Assembly (NCBI GenBank): GCA_934636865.1 | Contig: CAKUBI010000031.1 | Span: 1 to 19,262 of the forward strand | From: an uncultured Oscillospiraceae bacterium | GTDB taxonomy: Bacteria; Bacillota; Clostridia; Oscillospirales; Oscillospiraceae | Direction: 5' to 3' | DNA: 19,262 nt | Shown here: positions 7,223 through 14,525 of the stretch, piece after piece | How the letters are laid out: each line of letters starts with the position of its first letter | How positions within the stretch are numbered: position 1 is the stretch's first letter | The notes under the pieces: generated by a model | What the model was told of the DNA's origin: nothing | The model's input: only the letters and a program-made list of their open reading frames with translations | The model's database searches: none | Program-made: the position numbers and the translations under genes

Positions 7223-7269
7223 CGTGCTTCCGTGCTATACTGACCGCAAGCCCTGCAAGGAGGTGCCCC

Positions 7270-7800
7270 ATGCCAACGCCACGCTCAGAACCTTATACCC
7301 TCATCCGCGCCAGGCGCCGCACGCTGTCACTTCAGCTGGACCGTGAGGGGAACGCCGTCGTCCGCGCGCCCTACGGCGTCAAAAAGGAATTTATCGACCG
7401 CTTTGTCGCCGGGCACGCGGACTGGCTCAAAAGGGCGCGTGAAAAACAGGCGTCGCGCCGCCTCGCCCATCCCGAGCCGACGGAGGATGAGCGCAAAGCG
7501 CTCATCGCGCGGGCGAAGGAGTATCTTCCCGCACGCGTTGCCTATTGGAGCAATATCATGGGCCTGACGCCCACCGGCCTCAAGATCACGTCCGCGCGCA
7601 CGCGCTTCGGCTCGTGCAGCGGGAAAAACAGCCTCTGCTTTTCCTGGCGGCTGATGCAGTATCCGCCTGATGCCATCGACTATGTCGTGGTGCACGAGCT
7701 CGCGCACATCCGCCATCACGACCACTCCCCCGCCTTTTACGCGCTCGTCGAGCGCTACATGCCGGACTGGAGAGCGCGCATGCATCTGCTGAAAGAATAA
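7270..7800 (+). CDS. YgjP/SprT-like zinc metallopeptidase family protein
   Basis: The 176-residue product has the family's pattern: an N-terminal beta-rich part (RARRRTLSLQLDREGNAVVR), a charged helical middle, TRFGSCSGKNSLCFSWRLMQ (111-130) matching the family's W-G-S-C-S motif, then the zinc site HELAHIRHHDHSPAFY. His142 and His146 with Glu143 form HExxH, and His152 is the likely third ligand. This is the YgjP/DUF45 group, predicted peptidases with poorly known substrates. The ATG at 7270 has an excellent AAGGAGGT 5 bases upstream. A TATACT at 7236-7241 could be its -10 element, but the -35 region would fall inside the preceding terminator. A bidirectional terminator follows the stop. Confidence 0.85.
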   Translation: MPTPRSEPYTLIRARRRTLSLQLDREGNAVVRAPYGVKKEFIDRFVAGHADWLKRAREKQASRRLAHPEPTEDERKALIARAKEYLPARVAYWSNIMGLTPTGLKITSARTRFGSCSGKNSLCFSWRLMQYPPDAIDYVVVHELAHIRHHDHSPAFYALVERYMPDWRARMHLLKE

Positions 7801-7840
7801 AAAGAAGCGCCCGAAGGAGCATCCTTCGGGCGCTTTTTCC
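7801..7840. terminator. Bidirectional terminator between convergent genes
   Basis: Fourteen-base arms (7805-7818 and 7822-7835, AAGCGCCCGAAGGA and its complement) enclose GCA. TTTTT follows on the + strand and T-rich sequence on the minus strand, so it can serve both the metallopeptidase gene and the tusA-like gene. Confidence 0.9.
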
Positions 7841-7846
7841 CGTTTT

Positions 7847-8050
7847 TTACTTGCTGAGCTTCAGGCGGAAATCCTCGCCCTCGGCGGCATAGTCTACCTG
7901 ATAGCCCTGCTTTTCTGCAAAGCGAGTGACGTTCTCCACGCAGGTCAAGCTGTCCACCAGCACCTCGAGAGAAGCGGGCGCGTTCTTTTTCACTTCGTTC
8001 TGCACCATGACAACGGGCATGGGGCAGGAATAACCTCTTGCGTCGATCAT
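7847..8050 (-). CDS. TusA-family sulfur/selenium carrier protein
   Basis: This 67-residue protein matches the TusA/SirA (UPF0033) fold. It starts MIDARGYSCPMPVVMVQNEV, with the C-P-x-P motif at Cys9-Pro12. In the family that Cys carries sulfur as persulfide. Its start overlaps the end of the upstream YedE-like gene by 4 bases (ATGA), so the two are translationally coupled and probably work together. The gene sits in a cluster with yedF, selD and a desulfurase, so selenium rather than, or as well as, sulfur may be its cargo; that is inference. The family is well established; the cargo is not. Confidence 0.9.
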   Translation of the reverse strand: MIDARGYSCPMPVVMVQNEVKKNAPASLEVLVDSLTCVENVTRFAEKQGYQVDYAAEGEDFRLKLSK

Positions 8051-9144
8051 GCGTTGGCTTCCTCCTTTTTGGGCATGTTCAAAAGTGCGATCACGAGCAT
8101 CACAACAAGGCCGAGGATGACGGCGATCTTACCGGCATTGGAAATGCCGCCGACGATCAGCTCGCCCGCCTCGCTCTTGGCATCGGGGTTGCCGGCAAGG
8201 CCGAAGTTGTGCGCCATCGCCGCGCCGACGATCATGCCGAACACGGTCACGGCGCTGTCGCCGTTGCCCTGCGCGGCCAGAATGAGCTGGCGCAGCGGGC
8301 AGCCGCCGAGCAGCACGCTGCCCCAGCCGACGAGCACCATGCCGAGCAGATTCCACAGGTGCGCGCTGTGCGCGACCGGCTGGAGCGCGAAGCCCAGATG
8401 GAAGCTGCCGTTGATGAGGTTGCCGATCAGCGTGACGACGAAGATGGCGACAAAGCCGTAAAGCAGGTGGAAATCCTTCAGCATGAAGGCGTCACGCAGG
8501 CCGCCGACCATGCACAGGCGGCTCTTCTGCGCGAGCGCGCCGACTACGAGCGCGATGGCGAGCGCGATCCAGAAGGGCGCGTGCTTGGAGCCGGGGCCCT
8601 CCTCGGAGAACTTGAACAGCGCCGGGACGGTGACGACGAGCACGAGCAGCGCGGCCATCACGGTGGGCAGCACGCCGCCCTCCGCCGCGTGCGCTTCATA
8701 CGACCGCTTGAGCGAGAAGCCCTTTTTGAGGCACGCAATGCCGATCAGGATGCCGATGATGAAGCCAACAAGGCCGACGAGCGCGTTCAGATCTCCGCCG
8801 CCAAGACGGAGCACCATGCGCAGCGGGCAGCCGAGGAACGCCAGCGCGCCGATGACGACGAACGCGCCGAGTACAAAGCGAACCGCCGGGGATGAACCGG
8901 CGCGCGCCTTGAATTCCTTGCCCGCAGCGCTCATGACGAACGCGCCGAGCACGAGACCGATGATCTCCGGGCGGACATACTGGACCTTCGCGGCGCTGTG
9001 CAGGCCGCAGGCGCCCGAAATGTCGCGCAGGAAGCAGGCAATACAGAAGCCCATGTTTGCGGGGTTGCCGAGCATGGTGAGCACCACGGCGGCAAGGCCC
9101 ACGGCGGCGCCGGCAATCACGACGCCCAAATGTACCTTTTTCAT
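8047..9144 (-). CDS. yedE: YeeE/YedE-family membrane protein, selenium-metabolism type
   Basis: This 365-residue membrane protein has two similar halves, each with a G-C-P-L-R motif (Cys106 and Cys282), plus N-terminal Cys34, Cys37 and Cys46 and a central SRLCMVGGLRD with Cys211. YeeE relatives pass thiosulfate through a path lined with conserved cysteines. The YedE subgroup co-occurs with selenium genes and has been proposed to transport a selenium compound. The neighbours here (tusA, yedF, selD, desulfurase) support that subgroup. AGGAG lies 11 bases before the ATG at 9144, and a promoter lies upstream. The actual substrate has not been shown from anything visible here. Confidence 0.85.
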   Translation of the reverse strand: MKKVHLGVVIAGAAVGLAAVVLTMLGNPANMGFCIACFLRDISGACGLHSAAKVQYVRPEIIGLVLGAFVMSAAGKEFKARAGSSPAVRFVLGAFVVIGALAFLGCPLRMVLRLGGGDLNALVGLVGFIIGILIGIACLKKGFSLKRSYEAHAAEGGVLPTVMAALLVLVVTVPALFKFSEEGPGSKHAPFWIALAIALVVGALAQKSRLCMVGGLRDAFMLKDFHLLYGFVAIFVVTLIGNLINGSFHLGFALQPVAHSAHLWNLLGMVLVGWGSVLLGGCPLRQLILAAQGNGDSAVTVFGMIVGAAMAHNFGLAGNPDAKSEAGELIVGGISNAGKIAVILGLVVMLVIALLNMPKKEEANA

Positions 9145-9177
9145 GTTTCCACTCTCCTAATTTTGTTTTTTACACAC

Positions 9178-9198
9178 CGGCAGTGTCAGATCCTGCCG
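9178..9198 (-). promoter_or_regulatory. Hairpin at the 5' end of the yedE-tusA transcript
   Basis: CGGCAG (9178-9183) and CTGCCG (9193-9198) form an exact 6-bp stem with a 9-base loop. It lies at or next to the predicted transcription start, so it may stabilise the mRNA or bind a regulator. No T-run follows. Confidence 0.4.
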
Positions 9199-9203
9199 AG
9201 ACC

Positions 9204-9233
9204 AGTATAAAGGAGCACGGGGAAAAGCGCCAA
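9204..9233 (-). promoter_or_regulatory. Promoter of yedE-tusA
   Basis: On the minus strand TTGGCG (9233-9228) and TATACT (9209-9204) are 18 bases apart, giving a start near 9197, about 50 bases before the yedE ATG. Confidence 0.55.
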
Positions 9234-9316
9234 TGCCGTTTCAGCATGAAACCGCACACATCATCAAGAAAAACAATCGCTCGAATATTTCCGGCATTTT
9301 GTTGTTGCATTTTGTC

Positions 9317-9360
9317 AAAAAAGCACAGGTGCGATTGAAAAAAACGATCGCACCTGTGCT
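9317..9360 (-). terminator. Terminator of the yedF-desulfurase-DUF3343 unit
   Basis: Fourteen-base arms (9322-9335 and 9347-9360, AGCACAGGTGCGAT and its complement) enclose an 11-base loop and are followed on the minus strand by TTTTT. It begins about 20 bases after the DUF3343 stop codon and separates this unit from the yedE promoter. Confidence 0.85.
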
Positions 9361-9378
9361 CTTATACTTTGCTGTTTT

Positions 9379-9615
9379 TCAGATCATCAACTCGTGGAAG
9401 CCCGCGGCCTCGAGCTGCTCCCGCGCGACCACGGCCTCGAGCGCGGCTCTGTCCTCCACGCCCGCGCGCCATGCCATGCCGCAGTCCGCCGTCAGCTCGC
9501 GCGGCACGGGGATCAAGCGCCCCGGAAGGCCCTGCGCCCGGCAGAGCCTTTCCATCGCGATGGCCGCGGCCGTCGTGTGGAAGGTGATGACCAGATAAAG
9601 CTTTTTCTCTCTCAT
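9379..9615 (-). CDS. DUF3343-family protein, putative Se/S carrier
   Basis: This 78-residue protein starts MREKKLYLVITFHTTAAAIA and has the pattern of DUF3343: a beta strand, a helix that carries E-R-L, then a V-P-R-x-L-x-A-D-C-G motif (Cys45). The family is often found beside cysteine desulfurases and selenium genes, and the conserved Cys suggests a persulfide or perselenide carrier; that role is a proposal. Its ATG overlaps the stop of the desulfurase gene by 4 bases (ATGA), so the two are translationally coupled. It is the last gene of its unit, followed by a strong terminator. Confidence 0.8.
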   Translation of the reverse strand: MREKKLYLVITFHTTAAAIAMERLCRAQGLPGRLIPVPRELTADCGMAWRAGVEDRAALEAVVAREQLEAAGFHELMI

Positions 9616-10745
9616 GTCGCTATCTCGCGGATGGCGCGCGCGGCCTCGTCCGCTTCCTCTTCCGTATTGTACCAGCCGAAGCTGAAGCGCACCGCACCCT
9701 GCTCCTCGGTCCCGAGCGCGCGGTGCAGCCGCGGCGCGCAGTGCGCGCCCGGCCGGGTCGCGATGCCGTAGTCCTCGGTCAGAATGTCCGCGACCTCGCC
9801 GGAGTCCATATCTCCGATGTTCAGCGCGGCGACCGCCGTGCGCTCGCGGTCAAAATCGCCGTAGAGCGTCACGCCCGGAATGTCCTTTACGCCCGCGGCA
9901 AAGCGGCGCAGCAGCGCCGTCTCGTGCGCGTGGATAACATCGATGCCGGTCTCATTCAAAAAGTCGAGCGCCGCGTTCAGCCCCGCGATGCCGTGGCCGT
10001 TGAGCGTTCCGGCTTCGAGCCGCGTCGGCAGCTGCTCGGGCTGAGACTTGGAATACGTCTGCACGCCCGTGCCGCCGACCTTCCACGGGCGGATGTCCAC
10101 GCCCTCGCGCACGCACAGTCCGCCCGTGCCCTGCGGGCCCATGAGCGACTTGTGCCCCGTGAAGCACAGCACGTCGATGTGCATCTTTTCCATGTCGATG
10201 GGCAGCACGCCCGCGCTCTGCGACGCGTCCACGATGAACGTAAGCCCGTGCGCGTGCGCGAACGCGCCGATGCGCGCGATATCCAGCACGTTGCCCGTCA
10301 AGTTCGAGGCGTGCGTACAGACGACGGCACGGGTCTCAGGCCGCAAAAGCCGCTCAAAGTCCGCGTAGTCGATGTTTCCCTTCCGGTCCGCGGGGACGAA
10401 GCTCAGGCTGACGCTTTGCTCCGCTCCCAGCCGGTAGAGCGGACGGAGCACGGAGTTGTGCTCGAGGTCCGTCGAGATCACATGCTCGCCGGGGCGGATA
10501 CAGCCGCTGATGGCAATGTTCAGCGCCTCGGTCGAGTTGCAGGCGAAGGCCACATGGTCGGGCCGCTTGCAGCCGAAGAGCGCGGCGAGCTTGCAGCGCG
10601 TGTCGTAAATGACGCGCGAGGCGGCCAGCGCTTCTTCATGCGTGCCGCGCGCGCTGTTGCCGAAGCTCCCCATCGCCCGTACCACCGCGTCGATGACCTG
10701 CGGCGGCTTTTTCAGCGTGGTCGCCGCGTTGTCAAGGTAGATCAT
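9612..10745 (-). CDS. Cysteine desulfurase/selenocysteine lyase family aminotransferase V
   Basis: This 377-residue PLP enzyme would release sulfur from cysteine, or selenium from selenocysteine, as an enzyme-bound persulfide or perselenide. It begins MIYLDNAATTLKKPP. LEHNS (95-99) and VDASQSAG (172-179) are the usual cofactor-contact regions, Lys199 in TGHKSLMGPQGTG is the PLP lysine, and Cys336 in RPGAHCAPRLH is the sulfur-accepting cysteine of the CsdB/SufS class. It starts 1 base after the yedF stop and overlaps DUF3343 at its end, so the three are one coupled unit. There is no scaffold gene of the Isc/Suf type next to it. With yedF, DUF3343 and selD here, supply of selenium to selenophosphate synthesis is the most likely job, but cysteine desulfuration cannot be excluded. 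Confidence 0.9.
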   Translation of the reverse strand: MIYLDNAATTLKKPPQVIDAVVRAMGSFGNSARGTHEEALAASRVIYDTRCKLAALFGCKRPDHVAFACNSTEALNIAISGCIRPGEHVISTDLEHNSVLRPLYRLGAEQSVSLSFVPADRKGNIDYADFERLLRPETRAVVCTHASNLTGNVLDIARIGAFAHAHGLTFIVDASQSAGVLPIDMEKMHIDVLCFTGHKSLMGPQGTGGLCVREGVDIRPWKVGGTGVQTYSKSQPEQLPTRLEAGTLNGHGIAGLNAALDFLNETGIDVIHAHETALLRRFAAGVKDIPGVTLYGDFDRERTAVAALNIGDMDSGEVADILTEDYGIATRPGAHCAPRLHRALGTEEQGAVRFSFGWYNTEEEADEAARAIREIAT

Positions 10746-10746
10746 C

Positions 10747-11352
10747 TTACGGACGGACGACGCGGTCCGCGCCGCTCATCTTCTCGACGATGACGTACAT
10801 GTTCGTCACTTCGCCGACCGCCAGCTTTTCCTTCAGGTCGTAGAAGTTCAGGCACGTGCCGCAGCTGAGGATCTCCACGCCGCGCTCGGCCATGCCCTTG
10901 AGGTCCTCGAGAGACTCCGAGCCCTCGCACGCGAGCTTCACGCCGCCGTTGTAGCAGAGGATGGTGTCGGGCAGGGTCTCCTGCTGGCTCAGCGCATAGA
11001 CAAAGGCCTTCATCAGCGCGCCGCCGAGCTCGTCGTTTCCGCCGCCCATCTTATCGGACGACAGCACCGCCACGATCTTCGGCTTGCCGCAGGTATAGCA
11101 CTCGCCGCTCTCCTCCGCCGTATTGGCGTTCTCGCCCACGGTGATGGTCACGCGGTACTGGTTCTCGCCGAGCTTTTCGCTCCTGGACGCGCAGCCCTTG
11201 CTCGCGGCCAGCTTGCCGAGGTTCTGCACCGCCGTCTCGTTATCGACCAGCGTTTCGATCACGCCCGCGCCGCCAAGCTCCTGCATGGCCTTCTGCGTTT
11301 TCACAACAGGGATCGGGCAGGCATCGCCCATCGCATTGACTTCGATCGTCAT
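10747..11352 (-). CDS. yedF: YedF-type selenium-metabolism sulfurtransferase-like protein
   Basis: This 201-residue protein fuses a TusA-like domain (1-75, with Cys12-Pro-Ile-Pro15) to a DsrE-like domain (92-200, with the NGGVKLA segment and Cys164/Cys167 in LSCGTCLNFY). A CYTCG pair (Cys85, Cys88) joins them. This two-domain form defines YedF, which is found with SelD in genomes that use selenium and is thought to carry selenium or sulfur. I chose the ATG at 11352 because a GGAG sequence precedes it by about 8 bases and the TusA domain starts there; 34 upstream codons are open but unlike the family. It is first in a unit with the desulfurase and DUF3343 and divergent from selD. Confidence 0.92.
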   Translation of the reverse strand: MTIEVNAMGDACPIPVVKTQKAMQELGGAGVIETLVDNETAVQNLGKLAASKGCASRSEKLGENQYRVTITVGENANTAEESGECYTCGKPKIVAVLSSDKMGGGNDELGGALMKAFVYALSQQETLPDTILCYNGGVKLACEGSESLEDLKGMAERGVEILSCGTCLNFYDLKEKLAVGEVTNMYVIVEKMSGADRVVRP

Positions 11353-11400
11353 CTTTTTATCTCCTTTTTTGGCGGCAGTGCCGCTGAATTTCCATGTCTC

Positions 11401-11428
11401 ATCATAGCAGATATTTCTTCCTTTGGCA
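11401..11428 (-). promoter_or_regulatory. Probable promoter of the yedF unit
   Basis: On the minus strand TATGAT (11406-11401) is preceded by TGC, an extended -10, with a weak TGCCAA (11428-11423) 16 bases upstream. It gives a start about 45 bases before yedF. Between this and the selD promoter lie about 160 pyrimidine-rich bases on the + strand with no convincing gene. Confidence 0.5.
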
Positions 11429-11590
11429 CGTTCTTTTTCGTTTTTCCCGCACATTTGTCATTGTTTTTATAGATATTGCTGTAGGTTTGATTGCATTTTC
11501 TGATAGTTTCTTTTCTCTGCCTGTGCGCTTTCGCCGCGCGCGTTTGCGGCCGCCGTCTTTTGACAGGATGCTCTCATCTTCTTTTCCGAT

Positions 11591-11619
11591 TTGACAAATC
11601 CAGCGCGATTCTCTACAAT
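11591..11619 (+). promoter_or_regulatory. Strong promoter of selD
   Basis: TTGACA (11591-11596) and TACAAT (11614-11619) are exactly 17 bases apart, a near-consensus sigma-A promoter. The predicted start near 11626 gives a leader of about 67 bases that contains a 6-bp GC hairpin. Confidence 0.8.
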
Positions 11620-11645
11620 GGAGACACTGTGCTATCGGCCGGTTC

Positions 11646-11662
11646 GGGCGGTCCCGCCGCCC
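11646..11662 (+). promoter_or_regulatory. GC-rich hairpin in the selD 5' leader
   Basis: GGGCGG (11646-11651) and CCGCCC (11657-11662) form an exact stem with a 5-base loop. It ends 15 bases before the AAGGAGG ribosome-binding site and has no T-run. It could affect translation, but nothing further can be said. Confidence 0.35.
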
Positions 11663-11692
11663 GCTGCTACTATAATCAAGGAGGTGCATCGC

Positions 11693-12733
11693 ATGAAGGA
11701 AAAACTCCGTCTCACGCAGATGACCACCGCCGCCGGGTGAGCGGCCAAATTGGGGCCGGGCGCCCTGACGGAAATTCTGCACGGTCTGCCGAATGTCAAG
11801 GACCGTGACCTGATCGTCGGATACGACAGCAGCGACGACGCCGCCGTCTACCGCGTCTCCGACGAGGTCGCCGTCATCGAGACGGTGGACTTTTTCACCC
11901 CCATTGTGGACGATCCCTATCTCTTCGGCCAGATCGCCGCGGCGAACGCCTTGAGCGACGTATACGCCATGGGCGGCGAGCCGCGGGTGGCGATGAACCT
12001 TTTGTGCGTGCCGAACTGCCTGCCGAAAGAGGACGTGCGCGCCATTTTGGAGGGCGGGCACAGCAAGGCCGTTGAAGCAAACTGCGTCATCGCCGGCGGC
12101 CACACCATCCAGGACAACGAGCCGAAATACGGCCTGTGCGTCACGGGCTTCGTGCACCCCGACCGCATCCTCAAAAATGTCGGCGCGCAGCCGGGCGACG
12201 TGCTCGTGCTCACCAAGCCCATCGGCAGCGGCGTTCTCACGACCGCGCTCAAGGCGGACCTCATCTCCGATGCCGCGCGCAACGCGGCCTACGCTCACAT
12301 GGCCACGCTCAACAAAGCCGCGGGCGACGCGGTGCGTCAGGTGAACGGCGTGCACGCCTGCACGGACATCACGGGCTTCGGCCTGCTCGGCCACAGCTTC
12401 GAAATGGCCGATGGCAGCGGCGTGACCATCCGCCTGCACGGCGATAAGCTGCCGCTGATGGACGAAGCACGCGGCATGGCCGAAATGGGCATCATCCCCT
12501 CGGGCGCTTACCGCAACATGGACTATGTGAAGCCCCACCTCGCGGTGCTCCCCTCGGCGCAGCAGGCGCTTCTGGACCTTGCCGCCGACCCGCAGACCTC
12601 GGGCGGGCTTCTCGTCGCGCTGCCGCGCGGCGAGGCGGAAAAGCTCCTTGCGCTGCTCCGCCCCTTCGCGCCGTGGAGCGCCATCGTCGGCGATGTGCTC
12701 GAGCGCCGGGCAGCGGAGCTCGAATTTGACTGA
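11693..12733 (+). CDS. selD: Selenide, water dikinase (selenophosphate synthetase), selenocysteine-containing
   Basis: SelD uses ATP and selenide to make selenophosphate, the selenium donor for selenocysteine and modified tRNA. The full gene starts at ATG 11693, with AAGGAGGTG 7 bases upstream, and gives 346 residues. Residues 1-15 (MKEKLRLTQMTTAAG) are followed by an in-frame TGA at 11738-11740 and then AAKLGPGALTEIL. The TGA is codon 16, exactly where SelD has its catalytic Cys or Sec (Cys17 in E. coli), with the catalytic Lys at 19. So TGA is read as selenocysteine, not stop. Later motifs DSSDDAA, GGHTIQDNEPKYG and TDITGFGLLGH are typical AIR-synthase-family ATP-binding features. A caller that ends at TGA would begin the gene near 11750 and lose the active site. 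It is divergent from the yedF unit and followed by a bidirectional terminator. Confidence 0.96.
11738..11760 (+). promoter_or_regulatory. Selenocysteine UGA codon with candidate SECIS stem-loop
   Basis: The UGA is at 11738-11740. One base later, CGGCC (11742-11746) and GGCCG (11754-11758) can pair around the loop AAATTGG, which has the GG expected in bacterial SECIS loops. Bacterial SECIS elements lie directly after the UGA and bind SelB. The structure is short, and its apical geometry should be checked by folding. Confidence 0.65.
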
Positions 12734-12750
12734 TTCTTCCTGACAAGCGG

Positions 12751-12787
12751 AAAAGCCTTTCAAAGCAGTGCTTTGAAAGGCTTTTTC
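12751..12787. terminator. Bidirectional terminator between selD and sdaAA
   Basis: Sixteen-base arms (12751-12766 and 12770-12785, AAAAGCCTTTCAAAGC and its complement) enclose AGT. T-runs on both strands let it end selD and the convergent serine dehydratase unit. Confidence 0.92.
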
Positions 12788-13681
12788 TTATTTCTTCGGT
12801 ACCGCGCCGTGCGGCATTCTCGCCTTCACGGCTTCGCCCGTAGGCGTTGCGGCAAGGCCTCCGAGCGCCGTCTCGCGGAACTCGACCGGCATGCGCCGCC
12901 CAACCTCGCCCATCGCGTCGATGACCTCATCGACGGGGATGCGGCTCTCGATGCCCGCGAGCGCCATGTCCGCCGCCGAAATGGCGTTCACCGCGCCGAT
13001 GACATTGCGCTTGACGCACGGAACCTCGACAAGGCCCGCCACCGGGTCGCAGACAAGGCCCATGAGGTTTTTGAGCGCGATGGCCACCGCGTGACCGATC
13101 TGCTCGTTCGTGCCGCCGCGCAGCGTGACGAGCGCGCCCGCCGCCATGGCCGACGCCGTACCGATCTCCGCCTGACAGCCGCCCGCCGCGCCGGAGATGC
13201 CCGCGCGGTACGCGATCACCGCGCCGATGCCGGAGGCGACATACAGCGCCTCGAGCAGCTGGTGCTGCGTGTAGTCCTCCTGCTGCTTGAGCGCCAGCAG
13301 CACCGCCGGCACAACGCCGCAGGAGCCCGCTGTGGGCGCGGCCACGATGCGGCGCATGCAGGCGTTGGACTCGGCCATCGAGATGGCCTGTGCGATCGCC
13401 TCGCCGATCAGATCGCCGCAGATGCTCTCGCCCCGGCGCAGATACATGCGCATTTTCAGCCCGTCGCCGCCGACAAGGCCACTCACGCTGCGCTGCGTGC
13501 CGGTGTAGGAGTCCGCCGCGTCCTGAATGGCCTGCCAGGTCGTGAGCATCTTCGCCATCGAGGCCTGACGGCTCACCTGCCGCAGGTCCATATCGTAGTG
13601 CAGGACGATCTCCCAGAAGGGAAGGTTCTCCCGCTCCGAGCACTCAAAGATTTGCTTCATCGAATCCAGAACCATCTTCAT
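12788..13681 (-). CDS. sdaAA: L-serine dehydratase (ammonia-lyase), iron-sulfur type, alpha subunit
   Basis: The 297-residue alpha subunit pairs with the beta subunit next to it to turn L-serine into pyruvate and ammonia using a 4Fe-4S cluster. Family landmarks are AAPTAGSCGVVPA (Cys121), GAAGGCQAEIG (Cys169) and LVCDPVAGLVEVPC (Cys211, Cys222); three of the cysteines hold the cluster in this family. The gene start overlaps the end of sdaAB by 38 bases, implying coupled translation. The ATG at 13681 has AAGGAGG only 3 bases away; ATGs at 13675 or 13660 may be used instead, the first being better spaced. It is the last gene before a terminator. The length is usual for the two-subunit form. Confidence 0.95.
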   Translation of the reverse strand: MKMVLDSMKQIFECSERENLPFWEIVLHYDMDLRQVSRQASMAKMLTTWQAIQDAADSYTGTQRSVSGLVGGDGLKMRMYLRRGESICGDLIGEAIAQAISMAESNACMRRIVAAPTAGSCGVVPAVLLALKQQEDYTQHQLLEALYVASGIGAVIAYRAGISGAAGGCQAEIGTASAMAAGALVTLRGGTNEQIGHAVAIALKNLMGLVCDPVAGLVEVPCVKRNVIGAVNAISAADMALAGIESRIPVDEVIDAMGEVGRRMPVEFRETALGGLAATPTGEAVKARMPHGAVPKK

Positions 13682-14345
13682 CGTCCTCCTTGTCGTAATA
13701 GGTCAAAGACAGAATGCCCGGCAGCTGGGCGAGAAATTCCACCTGATTGCGCTTGATGTGCTGGTCGGTCTCGATGACCATCAGCGCGTCGCCCCCGCGG
13801 CGGTGGCGGTTCACGCTCATGTTCGCCACGTTGACGCGCAGCTGGCTCAAAATCGACGTGATGGCCGCGACCGAGCCGGATTCATCCTGATTGCGCACGA
13901 TGAGCGTGTTGAACTCGCCGGTAAAATTCACGCTGATGCCGTCGATCTTGTTGACGACGATCGCCCCGCCGCCGACGGACGAGGCCTGCAGCGCCATCTT
14001 CTTGCCGCTTACTCCCGTCAGCTCCAGAAGAGCGGTGTTCGGGTGCGCGTCGCGCAGGTCCACGGTATGAAAGGAGTATTTCATCCCCGCGCGGTCCGCT
14101 TCCTGATAGGCGTTTGGGATACGCAGGTCATCCGGCTTCATGCCGAGCAGCCCCGCCAGCAGCGCGCGGTCTGTGCCGTGACCGAAGCCCGTTTCGGCAA
14201 ACGAGCCGTGCAGGCCGATCTTCGCCTCGGCCACATCCTCGCCGAGGAGCGTGCGGCCCATGGAGCCGATGCGCGCCGCGCCCGCCGTATGTGAGCTGGA
14301 CGGTCCGACCATCACCGGCCCCATCATGTCAAAAATATCGATCAT
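13644..14345 (-). CDS. sdaAB: L-serine dehydratase, iron-sulfur type, beta subunit
   Basis: This 233-residue subunit begins MIDIFDMMGPVMVGPSSSHT, the conserved P-S-S-S-H-T start of the serine dehydratase beta chain. Near the C-terminus an ACT domain follows (from about residue 145: IVRNQDESGSVAAITSILS, then VNVANMSVNRHRRGG), which usually binds serine or holds the dimer together. AAGGAAG lies 7 bases before the ATG. It is the first gene of a two-gene unit with sdaAA. A weak extended -10 and a small palindrome lie upstream. Serine breakdown would feed pyruvate and competes with use of serine for Sec-tRNA, but no link to the adjacent selenium genes is visible apart from position. Confidence 0.95.
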   Translation of the reverse strand: MIDIFDMMGPVMVGPSSSHTAGAARIGSMGRTLLGEDVAEAKIGLHGSFAETGFGHGTDRALLAGLLGMKPDDLRIPNAYQEADRAGMKYSFHTVDLRDAHPNTALLELTGVSGKKMALQASSVGGGAIVVNKIDGISVNFTGEFNTLIVRNQDESGSVAAITSILSQLRVNVANMSVNRHRRGGDALMVIETDQHIKRNQVEFLAQLPGILSLTYYDKEDDEDGSGFDEANL

Positions 14346-14381
14346 GGGAATACTTCCTTTCCGTCAACACTATTCTGCGTC

Positions 14382-14390
14382 AGCATACCA
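14382..14390 (-). promoter_or_regulatory. Weak candidate promoter (extended -10) for sdaAB-sdaAA
   Basis: On the minus strand TGGTATGCT provides TATGCT (14387-14382) with an upstream TG. No good -35 lies at 16-18 bases. It is 37 bases before the sdaAB ATG. Confidence 0.3.
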
Positions 14391-14471
14391 CACTCTCCGT
14401 CAAAAAGCGAGGGAAATCCCGCGCGGAACCTTGCAGAAAATGAATCACAACCTTCGCGTTCTTTCATTTAT

Positions 14472-14489
14472 GGGATTCATGCAAATCCC
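14472..14489. promoter_or_regulatory. Small palindrome upstream of sdaAB
   Basis: GGGATT and AATCCC are exact 6-base arms around CATGCA. It lies about 130 bases upstream of sdaAB in a region with no gene (14346-14525). It may be a regulator site; I know no matching operator. Confidence 0.3.
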
Positions 14490-14525
14490 TTATCATTTCA
14501 TTTTTGTCATCGATGCCAGACGATA

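Noticed and set aside
11750..12733. selD starting at 11750 as a UGA-free gene
   Set aside because: That start is a TTG inside the conserved A-A-K-L-G-P-G stretch and would remove the catalytic residue; the ATG at 11693 with its Shine-Dalgarno and an in-frame Sec UGA is the better model.
11402..12763. 453-codon minus-strand frame opposite selD
   Set aside because: It is antisense to selD, has no family resemblance and runs through the selD promoter. Its 3' K/R-rich part, and a 36-codon ATG frame in another register, have no good ribosome-binding site.
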